Part shown: positions 19,695 through 28,485 of the stretch, piece by piece
Layout of the letters: every line of letters starts with the position of its first letter
Position numbering within the stretch: position 1 is the first letter of the stretch
DNA from: Nocardia vermiculata NBRC 100427
Lineage (GTDB): Bacteria > Actinomycetota > Actinomycetes > Mycobacteriales > Mycobacteriaceae
NCBI RefSeq assembly: GCF_001613265.1
Contig: NZ_BDCA01000002.1
Span: forward strand, 62,001 to 126,000
Length of the DNA: 64,000 bases
Direction: 5' to 3'
Translations under genes and position numbers: made by a program
Notes under the pieces: model-generated
Seen by the model: only the letters and a program-made list of their open reading frames with translations
Told to the model about the DNA's origin: nothing
Database searches by the model: none

Positions 19695-20963
19695 TCAGCT
19701 CGCGCCGACCGGCCCCGCCACCGCCTCGGGGGCCGGACGCACCGGACTCGGCCGCGACCGGCGCGCACCGGCCCGGATGATCCACACGAACGTCCCCACC
19801 ACACCGAACACATAGATCGCACCCAGCCACGCCAGCACACCCGGACGCGAGATCTCCCAGATCGTCGGCTGGAAGAACGTCAGAATCCACGGAATCCCGA
19901 CCAACGTCGTCACCATCCAGAACCCCGCCAGCACCCGCGACCCCGTCGAACGCAACGGCCCGTACACCAGCCACATCATCAACGGCAGCAACCAGACCCA
20001 GTGATGCGACCAAGAAATCGGCGACACCATCAGGCCGAACAACTGCACCACCAGCAACACGCCCAGCCGATCGTCACTCGCCACCGCACGCCAAGCGAAC
20101 CAGGCCAGCACCGAGGTCAGCACCACCGCCCCCAGCCACCACGGCCCGAACGGAAGCTCGTGCCCGGCCACCGACCACGGCGCCCCCGCATCGTGGCCCA
20201 GAATCCGGCTCAACGCGCCACGCAACGACTGATTCACCACCGACCCAACCGGCCCGATACGGTTCGCATCCCCCAGCAGCGGGCCGAAATAGGTCCGCGT
20301 CTCCGACGACGAAATCAAGAAACTGACCCCGATCGTCGCCCCGAACACCACCACCGACCACACCGCCGCCGACCACCGCCGCCGCGCCAGAAAATAGAGC
20401 CCCGTCACCCCGGGCGTCAGCTTCACCCCGGCCGCCACGCCGACCAGCAGACCCGACAACCACGACCGCGCCGAATACGCCGCCGCCAACCCCGCCAGCA
20501 CCAAGAAGACATTGACCTGGCCGTAATCCAAGGTCGTCCGCGTCGGCTCCAACCACACGCCGACCGCAGTCCAGACCAGCGCCGCCGCACGCCACTTCGG
20601 CTCCCGCGCGCCCGCACCGAACAACAGCGCGAAGGCCAGACGCACACAGGCATACAACGCCACCACGATCAACCCGAACCACACCAGCGTCACCAGCCCG
20701 AACGGCAGGAAATGCAGCGGATAGAACACCAGCGCCGCGAACGGTGGATAGGTGAACGGCAGCGGGAAATCCGGCGTCTTGTCGGCATAGACGAAGTCGT
20801 AGAGCCGCCCGGACCCCAGATTCGCGGCCCCGTCGACATAGACCCGCAGATCAACCACGTCCAGGCCGTGCGGGAGAACCAGCATCAGCACCAGCCTGGC
20901 CAGCACGGACACAGCCAGAATTGCCCCAGCCACACGAAGGTCGGCCAATCGGAGGTGTCGCAC
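19695..20963 (-). CDS. pimE: polyprenol-phosphate-mannose-dependent alpha-(1->2)-mannosyltransferase PimE
   Basis: PimE is a membrane GT-C glycosyltransferase that adds the fifth mannose to AcPIM4, committing it to AcPIM6. This 422-aa protein has about ten membrane helices and an early extracytoplasmic loop with VVDLRVYVDGAANL, where Asp38 is the likely catalytic acid (inference from the PimE family). TYPPFAALVFYPL and SPISWSHHWVWLLP are typical of the GT87 family. The GTG at 20963, giving VRHLRLADLRVAGA, was preferred to a longer frame whose added text comes from repeat-like upstream DNA. It shares its neighbourhood with lpqW, which acts at the same PIM/LAM branch point. Confidence 0.9.
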   Translation of the reverse strand: MRHLRLADLRVAGAILAVSVLARLVLMLVLPHGLDVVDLRVYVDGAANLGSGRLYDFVYADKTPDFPLPFTYPPFAALVFYPLHFLPFGLVTLVWFGLIVVALYACVRLAFALLFGAGAREPKWRAAALVWTAVGVWLEPTRTTLDYGQVNVFLVLAGLAAAYSARSWLSGLLVGVAAGVKLTPGVTGLYFLARRRWSAAVWSVVVFGATIGVSFLISSSETRTYFGPLLGDANRIGPVGSVVNQSLRGALSRILGHDAGAPWSVAGHELPFGPWWLGAVVLTSVLAWFAWRAVASDDRLGVLLVVQLFGLMVSPISWSHHWVWLLPLMMWLVYGPLRSTGSRVLAGFWMVTTLVGIPWILTFFQPTIWEISRPGVLAWLGAIYVFGVVGTFVWIIRAGARRSRPSPVRPAPEAVAGPVGAS

Positions 20964-21011
20964 AGTGTTATTTTGCCTACGCTTCGCTCCGGCGGGGCTT
21001 CGGCCCCCTGG

Positions 21012-21077
21012 GCCTCGATTTTTCACTCCTCCGGTCAGTCGCTTCGCTCCCTCCCTCCGTCGCTCCAAAATCGAGGC
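21012..21077. repeat. inverted repeat upstream of pimE
   Basis: GCCTCGATTTT at 21012-21022 is exactly complementary to AAAATCGAGGC at 21067-21077, with 44 bp of pyrimidine-rich sequence between. Together with the neighbouring GCTTCGCTCC copies this looks like a dispersed intergenic repeat unit, though no second full copy is present in this window. Confidence 0.6.
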
Positions 21078-21332
21078 GGGCCGAAACCCATGAGTAGGAG
21101 CACGCTGGGGAGGTTTGCCTGTCCGGTGCACTCATTCGGGTCTGACTCGTTTCGGTCCGGGCTCGCTTCGCATCGGGGTTCGGGGTTGGGGATGGATCTG
21201 TGGGCTACAGATCTGTGGGGTGTGCATTCTCGGCAGGGGGCACGATCGGATTATGTTTCGGTAACAGGCCGCGTCGGTGGTTGGGAATGCGCCAAGCGGG
21301 GGCAAGATCACGCGCACGGCTGTACAACACAG

Positions 21333-21389
21333 CGGCACTTTCCTAAAGTGTCGCGAAGCGATGCCCGCATCGCCGATGTCTCGCTTCGC
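21333..21389 (+). promoter_or_regulatory. stacked hairpins in the probable 5' UTR of the secreted protein gene
   Basis: CGGCACTTT (21333-21341) pairs with AAAGTGTCG (21345-21353) around a 3-nt loop. It is directly followed by GCGAAGCGA (21353-21361) pairing with TCGCTTCGC (21381-21389), which encloses the small palindrome CATCGCCGATG (21368-21378). The structures end 37 bp before the GTG start at 21427. They could be a terminator/attenuator or a regulatory RNA; no known riboswitch class is recognised. Confidence 0.45.
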
Positions 21390-21426
21390 ATGACGAGGTA
21401 CCCCGAGGTTAAGGACGGCAATACCA

Positions 21427-22311
21427 GTGCTTCGCACCAGAGGAACGCGATTCGCGTTGTCCGTGCTGGCCCTCGCAGCCGGCGCGGCACTCACAACGCC
21501 GACCATCGCGGTAGCCGACCCGGCACCCAAATCCCAGGCCGCCGATGTACCACTGGTCCCGGAAGGTGTTCCGGTCGATGCGATCGCCTCGCTGGCTCCG
21601 GCCATCGTGGGCGCAGCGGCGCAGGCGGGCAATATCGCCTCTCCCGGCGCGCAGACCATTCTCCAGCAGGCCATCGCCCTGCTCGATCAGACGAATCTGC
21701 CGCCCGAGGTCAAAAAGACCCTGCAGGCCATCGTCGCCTTCCTCGACGGCAGCGGTGGCGGCGGGCCGGAGATCCCGGAGAACGGGCCGGCCATCGCGCA
21801 ATTCCTGTACCCCACCATCGGCAAGGACTGCATCGGCCCGGGCTCCGACTCGGTTGGCACCGCGCTGGCCGTACCCGGCCCCGCCGAGCTGCCGCCGCCC
21901 GGACCTGCTGCCGGCCAGGCGGGATTCGTCTTCACCGCCCTGGGCACCAAGGGGGTCACCCCAGAGCAGAATCCGCCGATGACCGTGCAGTGGTACAACA
22001 TCGACAACCATCGGGGCGGTACCGTCGCGCTCACCGACGAGGCGCACATCAACCCGGACGGCCCGGCCACCCTGTCGGCGGTCGTCGACACCGGGCCCGG
22101 CCGTGTCGTCTCGGTGGTCGCCGGGTCGCTGACCACACACTCCGCCGATGATCAGACGCCGGTCACCTGCTCGTTCCTGCCGACGTTGGGTCTGTTCACC
22201 GTCGCCCCGGGCGATAACGCGGCCGCGGCGCCGGTGGCCGCACCGGGTGCTGCCGCCATTCCCGCGGCACATGTCCCCGGACAGCCCGCCGCGGTGCGCC
22301 CGCGCGGCTGA
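21427..22311 (+). CDS. secreted Ala/Pro-rich protein, Rv1157c-like
   Basis: A 294-aa exported protein starting at GTG 21427. Residues 1-30 form a signal peptide (RFALSVLALAAGAALTTPTIA, cleavage near AVA-DP). The mature part has an Ala/Ile-rich helical segment, then a globular region with a Cys pair (KDCIGPGSD and TCSFLP) and VQWYNIDNHRGGTVALTD, and a low-complexity Ala/Pro tail. M. tuberculosis carries a similar Ala/Pro-rich secreted protein (Rv1157c) beside pimE. Function unknown; an envelope role is inferred from context. Confidence 0.8.
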   Translation: MLRTRGTRFALSVLALAAGAALTTPTIAVADPAPKSQAADVPLVPEGVPVDAIASLAPAIVGAAAQAGNIASPGAQTILQQAIALLDQTNLPPEVKKTLQAIVAFLDGSGGGGPEIPENGPAIAQFLYPTIGKDCIGPGSDSVGTALAVPGPAELPPPGPAAGQAGFVFTALGTKGVTPEQNPPMTVQWYNIDNHRGGTVALTDEAHINPDGPATLSAVVDTGPGRVVSVVAGSLTTHSADDQTPVTCSFLPTLGLFTVAPGDNAAAAPVAAPGAAAIPAAHVPGQPAAVRPRG

Positions 22312-22341
22312 GTCCCCTTCCCTCCGGCGTCCCCGTCTCTC

Positions 22342-22383
22342 CGGCCCGGAGTAGTCGCCCCGAAGCGACACTCCGGGCCGTTT
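22342..22383 (+). terminator. strong stem-loop terminator after the secreted protein gene
   Basis: CGGCCCGGAGT (22342-22352) is perfectly complementary to ACTCCGGGCCG (22370-22380). The inner stem GTCGC/GCGAC extends it to 16 bp with one bulged A and a CCCGAA loop, and TTT follows. It lies 31 bp after the stop at 22311. Confidence 0.8.
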
Positions 22384-22431
22384 GCTGTCAATATGCTGAA
22401 CTCCGGAAGCGACTGTGGTAGACCGCTAATT

Positions 22432-22854
22432 ATGTCGACTGTCGATCAGCTCGAACGGTCTGCACCACCCGTCGCGGATGCCCTTGCGCCCCCGGAGACG
22501 TCACCTCGCCGCGGAAGCGGGAAGTCACGGCATTCGGTCATGTCGCGGCGGTCCTACCGCTCGATTCTGTCCATCCGATCGCACCGCTCGATCCTGTCGA
22601 TCCGTTCCGAACGGTCGATCCTGTCGATCGGCTCCGCCTATTCGGTGCTGTCGATCGGCAGCGTGGGATCGATGCTGTCGGTGGGTTCCATCGGATCCTT
22701 CTTCAGCCTCGGCTCCGCCTTCTCCGGACTGTCGCGCTGGTCGCTGCTGTCCTGGATGGGGGTGCGCGAAGCGCCGGAGGCGCGGCCCACGCTGACCGTG
22801 GTGGCCGAGGAACCCGATCTGCTCGCCGATCCCACCTGTCACTGCCAGACCTAG
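22432..22854 (+). CDS. serine-triplet repeat protein of unknown function (140 aa)
   Basis: This protein is dominated by residues 32-107, where serine occurs at every third position for 26 consecutive serines. The units group into nine-residue repeats such as RSYRSILSI, RSHRSILSI, RSERSILSI, GSAYSVLSI and GSVGSMLSV. The first units are Arg-rich and later ones Gly- and hydrophobic-rich. A Pro/Glu-rich N terminus and an acidic C terminus ending CHCQT flank the repeat. No signal peptide is seen. The ATG at 22432 is used; an ATG at 22393 in frame is possible, and neither has a strong ribosome site. I know no characterised family with this pattern. Confidence 0.75.
   Translation: MSTVDQLERSAPPVADALAPPETSPRRGSGKSRHSVMSRRSYRSILSIRSHRSILSIRSERSILSIGSAYSVLSIGSVGSMLSVGSIGSFFSLGSAFSGLSRWSLLSWMGVREAPEARPTLTVVAEEPDLLADPTCHCQT
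22525..22752 (+). repeat. 27-nt (nine-codon) repeat array coding the Ser-x-x triplets
   Basis: About eight and a half imperfect 27-nt units, each coding x-S-x-x-S-x-x-S-x. The nucleotide similarity is highest between 22555 and 22640, where CTGTCGATCCGNTC-type text recurs, suggesting growth by unit duplication; later units have diverged while keeping every serine. Confidence 0.75.
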
Positions 22855-22867
22855 CGGGCGGCCCCGC

Positions 22868-23602
22868 TCACCACGCGCCGTATTCCGGGGTGAGGATGTT
22901 GTTGACGTCCACACCCACGCCGCCGACGGTCCGGTCGTCGATTTCGATCTGGTGCAGGTTGGCGGCCGGGTGCACGAATCCCTCCGGGGTGCCCCAATTG
23001 TGCTGCCAGTACCAGGAGCCGAGGCCGGCGATGGATGCCAGCTCGATGGTGGGCGCATTGGCATACACCCCTAGATTCCCGTTGCCCACCACCGATTTCC
23101 AGCCCTCGAGGTAGGGCGCGATCAGTCGCGCGAAATCGACGGGAGACGGATTGTCGTCGATGGAGGCGTAGATCGGGGCGCCGTCCGGACCACCCGCATC
23201 CCGGTGTAGCTGCAGCCCGCGCTCGGCATGGCGTTTGCCGGCCTCCAGTCCGCCGCGCCAATCCGCGGTGTCGGCCTTGCCGAACTGGTAGCACGACACG
23301 ACGACCAGTCCCGCCGCGTGCAAGGCCTCGACCTCACCCGAGCGCAACGGTTTGCCGGCCATCCACTCCGCGCCCGGGCGCCGATCGGAGACATACCGGA
23401 TGGCGCCGGAATGCCCGGCGGCCCGGATCGCCTCCGCCGCAGGCACTCCCCCCGCATAGTCGAGCAGGGTGCCCAGAGATTTGCCGGTGGCAGCCGCGGG
23501 TGGGGCGAGCACGGCGGGGGCGAGGGCGGCCAGACCGGCCGCCGACGCCGCCGCACCGGCATATCCGAACAGGGTGCGCCGGGTCATCGGGACAGAACGC
23601 AT
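22868..23602 (-). CDS. Tat-exported DUF1906 (glycoside hydrolase-like) protein, Rv2525c-type
   Basis: A 244-aa protein with a twin-arginine signal (MTRRTLFGYAGAAASAAG) after an ATG at 23602, which has AAGGAG six bases upstream. The mature domain is DUF1906, a TIM-barrel fold resembling glycoside hydrolase family 25 (LLDYAGGVPAAEAIRAAGHS, then GLVVVSCYQFGKADTADW, and IYASIDDNPSPVDFA with candidate acidic residues). In M. tuberculosis the related Rv2525c is a Tat substrate linked to cell-wall homeostasis. It converges on the serine-repeat gene with 13 bp between the stops. Confidence 0.88.
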   Translation of the reverse strand: MRSVPMTRRTLFGYAGAAASAAGLAALAPAVLAPPAAATGKSLGTLLDYAGGVPAAEAIRAAGHSGAIRYVSDRRPGAEWMAGKPLRSGEVEALHAAGLVVVSCYQFGKADTADWRGGLEAGKRHAERGLQLHRDAGGPDGAPIYASIDDNPSPVDFARLIAPYLEGWKSVVGNGNLGVYANAPTIELASIAGLGSWYWQHNWGTPEGFVHPAANLHQIEIDDRTVGGVGVDVNNILTPEYGAW

Positions 23603-23811
23603 CGAGAACTCCTTCGCACCGCATCGAGAACACCGGTACCGGTCGCCCCCGGGCACCGGCGGAACCACAAGTAAATCCGGCGCGTCTTCCCCGGAGACAA
23701 CACGCTGTCATCCACGCGCCGGAAGTCCAACGTGGACTTATTTCACCACATGCACATGCGAATCGCCGGGCAAATCCCGTCACTTCCGCACCAGCAATAA
23801 CAAACCCGCAG

Positions 23812-24960
23812 CTAACCGGCGGTTGCCGCATCGATTCGCGCCGCGACATCGATGACGCGACCACCCGGCTCCGCCAGTTCCGCTCGGATGACCTGGGCGA
23901 CCTGGGCGGCAATCTGATGCCGGATCTTGCCGACCGAACCGAGCACCCGGGCCCGCCACCCCTGTGCTCGCAACTCCACAGTGACATCGGAAGCTCGTGG
24001 CGGAGTGGCATCGATGACGATCAGCAGCGGATCGGCGGCGCGCGCCCGCAACATCAGCGCGACCTCCACTTCCGCGCGATACCGATTGGACTTGAGCACA
24101 TCGACGGTGATGTCGAGTCCGACCGGAATCGTCAGATCGAACAGAACCGGATCGTCCCCCGGGCGCCGGACCAGCCGCGGCATGCGCACCGCCCCCGCGA
24201 CCTCGACGACCGCCCTGTCCCCCGGGCCGGTGCGCAGCGGACCCACCTCGACCGGGCGTCCGGCCAGATTCTCTACCACTTCACGTACCCGGTCGGCGGT
24301 GACGATCAGCGGGAAGAAGCGGCGCCCGAACTCCGCGTATTCGGTCCACTCGAAGTCCGTGCGCAGCAGATGCTCCGAGCGGGTGCGATTCATGATGGCC
24401 TCGACGTCGAACACCCGGCCGCGACGCGCCGACGGATCGGCGAGCATCGCGTTGAGCCGTGTCGCCACCTCTCGGCGCACCAGCACGGAGATCGGATCGA
24501 GCAGCACGTCGACGGCCGCGCCGACCGCTTGCGCGCGCACCGCGAAGCTGACGTCCCGCGCCCGCACCGGGGGAATGTCGATGACGATCAGCAGCGGATC
24601 GGCGGTGCGCGCGTGCAGGGTCAGATCGATCTCCACCGTGGCCTCGAGCCGGAACTGCTGTCCGCCCAGGGTGACGGTGAGATGCATGGATACCGGAACC
24701 CGGACCTCGAAGGTGACGTGCGGTCCGCTGCGGGCGATCACCGGCTTACCGACGCTGCCCTCGGCCACGAGCCCGGCCATCCCGGCCGGACCGATGGAGA
24801 ACGGCCCGATCGTCATTCCCCGCCCGGCCATCCCGGCCACCGCCGCCTCGATCCGGTCCCGGTTGACCGCGTGCACGACGAATCGCTCACCGAATTCCGC
24901 GTAGTCCAGCCACGCGTAGTCCGTCCACGGGGTGACATCGTGCGCGCCGGGCTGTGCCAT
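23812..24960 (-). CDS. tandemly duplicated protein of unknown function (382 aa)
   Basis: Two copies of an approximately 189-residue unit are joined head to tail. LDYAEFGERF (residues 18-27) matches EYAEFGRRF (207-215), and DPLLIVIDIPPVRARDV (121-137) matches DPLLIVIDATPPRASDV (310-326). Each unit runs from an aromatic N-terminal motif through a beta-rich middle with alternating hydrophobic residues to a helical end (VRREVATRLNAML; IRHQIAAQVAQVI). No signal peptide, membrane segment or catalytic motif is evident. The alternating strands recall lipid-binding barrels, but this is only a guess. ATG start at 24960. Confidence 0.8.
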   Translation of the reverse strand: MAQPGAHDVTPWTDYAWLDYAEFGERFVVHAVNRDRIEAAVAGMAGRGMTIGPFSIGPAGMAGLVAEGSVGKPVIARSGPHVTFEVRVPVSMHLTVTLGGQQFRLEATVEIDLTLHARTADPLLIVIDIPPVRARDVSFAVRAQAVGAAVDVLLDPISVLVRREVATRLNAMLADPSARRGRVFDVEAIMNRTRSEHLLRTDFEWTEYAEFGRRFFPLIVTADRVREVVENLAGRPVEVGPLRTGPGDRAVVEVAGAVRMPRLVRRPGDDPVLFDLTIPVGLDITVDVLKSNRYRAEVEVALMLRARAADPLLIVIDATPPRASDVTVELRAQGWRARVLGSVGKIRHQIAAQVAQVIRAELAEPGGRVIDVAARIDAATAG

Positions 24961-25003
24961 CTGCTCCCATTTCTCGCCGGTGACTCACACCTACACACGC
25001 AGA

Positions 25004-25070
25004 TCCCCGTCCTGCCGATGAGGGGGCAGCAGGACGGGGACCGCTACGGCGGCGCTGCCGGGCGCCGCCG
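25004..25070 (-). terminator. two adjacent stem-loops downstream of the CHAP gene
   Basis: TCCCCGTCCTGC (25004-25015) pairs perfectly with GCAGGACGGGGA (25029-25040), and CGGCGGCG (25047-25054) pairs with CGCCGCCG (25063-25070). Both lie just after the CHAP gene stop on the minus strand and before the next gene in the same direction. No T tract follows, as is common in high-GC actinomycetes. Confidence 0.6.
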
Positions 25071-25109
25071 GGTACATCGTAAGGGCGGGTGCCGTGCACC
25101 TCCCCCACG

Positions 25110-25718
25110 TCACATATGGCCGAAACCGACGATACCGCGAACCTGTGACGGGTCGTACCGGTGAATCCGGACCGCATCGCGTTCGTTGCCGCCGATCGTG
25201 GTCAATGTCTCCGGATCGGCGGCCAGGACGATGTTCGTGTGCTGCCCGAACGGGCTCGCGGCCGCGTAGATCACCACATCACCCGGCCGCGGCCGATACC
25301 CGGAATCGGCCGCCGCGAATCGACCGTTCGCTTCGAAATACTCCTGCAGGGTCGACACGCCGGGGATCCGCCACGATCCGGAGTTCGGATTCGACAGCGG
25401 CCGACCGGCCTCGCGGTACACCCAGCTGACGAAATCCGCGCACCATGCCTCGTCTGCGCCCTGGGCGTATTTGGGTCCCGCACCCGGATTCGAGAATTCG
25501 GCACGCGTCACCGCGATGATGCGGTCGCGCTGCGGCTCCAGCGCCCCGGCATCGGTATCGGGGAAGCGATCGAGCCGCTCCCCCGCAATGGGTGCGCCAT
25601 GGTCCTGCCAGCGCGGCAGCCCCACCACGACCCCCACCGCGAGCGCGCCGATCACCACCAGTACCGACAGCAGCAGCCAATGCGTGCGCTCGAATCCACG
25701 CATCCCGGAAATACTCAC
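25110..25718 (-). CDS. membrane-anchored CHAP-domain protein (probable peptidoglycan amidase/endopeptidase)
   Basis: A 202-aa protein with an N-terminal membrane anchor (WLLLSVLVVIGALAVGVVVG) and a CHAP domain. The catalytic Cys lies in DEAWCADFVSWVYREAG and the His in FGQHTNIVLA, followed by an Asn/Asp-rich loop (IGGNERDAV). CHAP enzymes cut peptide or amide bonds in cell-wall peptides. GTG at 25718 is chosen for the GGAG eight bases upstream; ATG 25703 is an alternative. It appears monocistronic. Confidence 0.88.
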   Translation of the reverse strand: MSISGMRGFERTHWLLLSVLVVIGALAVGVVVGLPRWQDHGAPIAGERLDRFPDTDAGALEPQRDRIIAVTRAEFSNPGAGPKYAQGADEAWCADFVSWVYREAGRPLSNPNSGSWRIPGVSTLQEYFEANGRFAAADSGYRPRPGDVVIYAAASPFGQHTNIVLAADPETLTTIGGNERDAVRIHRYDPSQVRGIVGFGHM

Positions 25719-25898
25719 GAGATTATCTCCGTCCCCGACCGGAATTCGGCCTCCTGACTAGTTCGACGCAGCATCACCCCCGCCGGTTCCACCACACGAT
25801 GTGATCGGCCCGAACCGCTTCCGGCCCCCGGGGTGCCTGCGCGCACCGCGCGCTATCGATACACTGAGACGCCGCCGAGCTCTGGGAGGACATCGCCG

Positions 25899-26542
25899 GT
25901 GGACACCCTGTGGACCTTCGTGGTCGACCACCGTGAGCAACTGCTCACCGATTCCTATCTCCACGTCTCCGCTGTCGTGCAGTCGGTTGTCATCGCGACC
26001 GTGGCCGCGGTGCTGGTCGGGATCGCCGTATTTCGCAGCCCGTGGGGTTCGGCCGCCGCGACCGCGGCCGCGAGCGTCGTGCTGACAGTGCCGTCGTTCG
26101 CGCTGCTGGGGCTGCTCATCCCCGTCCTGGGGCTGGGAGTGCGGCCGACCGTGACCGCGCTGGTTCTCTATGCCCTGCTCCCGATCCTGCGCAACACCAT
26201 CATCGGCCTGGCGTCGGTGGATCCCGCGGTCGCCGATGCGGCGCGTGGCGTGGGCATGAACCGGCTGCGGGTGCTGGCCCGGATCGAACTGCCGCTGGCG
26301 TGGCCGTCGATCTTGGCCGGGATGCGGGTCAGCACTCAGATGAGCATGGGAATTCTGGCGATGGCCGCCTACGCCAAGGGACCGGGACTCGGCAATCTGA
26401 TCTTCACCGGGCTGGCCCGTCTGGGCAGTCCGACCGCCGTCCCACAGGCCCTGACCGGCACGGTGGCGATCATCGTGCTGGCCTTGCTGCTCGACGCCGT
26501 ACTCGTGGGCGTCGGCAGGCTCACCACCTCGAGGGGAATAGC

Positions 26543-26546
<4 letters not shown>
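25899..26546 (+). CDS. osmoprotectant-type ABC transporter permease (ProW/OpuBB family)
   Basis: A 215-aa permease with about five membrane helices and the inner-membrane-component loop GLASVDPAVADAARGVGMN followed by RIELPLAWPSILAGMR. It starts at GTG 25899 with GGGAGGA upstream and ends overlapping the ATPase gene. First gene of a four-gene importer operon for a quaternary amine or similar compatible solute. Confidence 0.9.
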
Positions 26547-27729
<1,183 letters not shown>

Positions 27730-27733
<4 letters not shown>

Positions 27734-28485
27734 GCGCGGCGGTCGGGAACGAGCGCCGCGCCGACCGGATCCGGCTGTTCGCCCAGCCGGTTCTGGCCCT
27801 CGCGCTGGCCGCGGGGGTGCTGGTATGGGCGTTCGACCGCACCCTCACCGCAACCCAAGCGGCCAGTATCAACGCCGACAACCTCGTCACCGTGCTGCGC
27901 CAGCACATCGCCATCACCGCGACCGTGGTGATCATCGTGGTGGTGGTGTCGGTGCCACTGGGCACCCTGCTCACCCGGCCGGGCTATCGACGGCTCGCAC
28001 CGCTGTTCGTCGGGATCGCCAATATCGGTGCGGCCGCACCCGCCATCGGCCTGATCGTGCTGACCTACCTGTGGACCGAACAGACCGGGTTCTGGGTGGG
28101 AGTGGCGCCGATCGCGTTCTACGCGCTACTTCCCGTGCTGCGCAACACGATCCTCGGATATCAGCAGGTCGACCCGGCGCTCGTCGATGCGGGACGCGGG
28201 CAGGGGATGTCCGCACTGACGGTGCTGCGACGCATCGAGTTCCCACTCGCGGTCCCCTACATCCTGGCGGGCCTGCGTACCTCGCTGGTGCTGGCCGTCG
28301 GTACCGCAACGCTGTCGTTCCTGGTCAGCGCCGGTGGTCTGGGCATCCTCATCGATACCGGCTACAAGCTGCGCGACAATGTCACATTGTGGGTCGGGGC
28401 GATTCTCGCGGTGGCGCTGGCACTACTGGTGGATTGGCTCGGTGCACTGGCCGAACAGTTCCTGGGGCCGCGGGGGTTGCGATGA
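27730..28485 (+). CDS. osmoprotectant-type ABC transporter permease (ProZ/OpuBD family)
   Basis: A 251-aa permease with six or so helices and the EAA-like loop GYQQVDPALVDAGRGQGMS with RIEFPLAVPYILAGLR, clearly paralogous to the first permease of the operon. It starts at GTG 27730 within the ATPase stop and ends overlapping the binding-protein start, so all four genes are translationally coupled. Confidence 0.92.

Larger units (their letters stand above)
20964..21426. other. 463-bp intergenic region rich in short repeats between pimE and the secreted protein gene
   Basis: This divergent promoter region holds no convincing gene. Its pimE half contains two copies of GCTTCGCTCC (20981-20990 and 21041-21050), GGCTTCGGCC-type blocks and an 11-bp inverted repeat. 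Its right half contains a direct repeat of GATCTGTGGG around 21195-21220 and several hairpins just ahead of the next gene. Composition differs from coding DNA. Some longer frames in other phases cross it but have no protein-like text. Confidence 0.6.

Noticed and set aside
20981..21077. Possible insertion sequence or transposon end from repeats near pimE
   Set aside because: The inverted repeat encloses only 44 bp, there is no transposase or target duplication, and the repeats look like a dispersed intergenic element.
21241..21426. Possible c-di-AMP (ydaO) or other known riboswitch before the secreted protein gene
   Set aside because: The hairpins do not show conserved riboswitch core sequences that I could recognise.
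20001..22151. 716-codon plus-strand frame running across pimE, the intergenic repeats and into the next gene
   Set aside because: Its text is His/Arg/Gln-rich over pimE, crosses non-coding repeats and ends out of frame within the secreted protein gene.
22525..22752. CRISPR-like array because of the 27-nt periodicity
   Set aside because: Units are contiguous with no spacers, stay in one reading frame and are conserved at the protein level.
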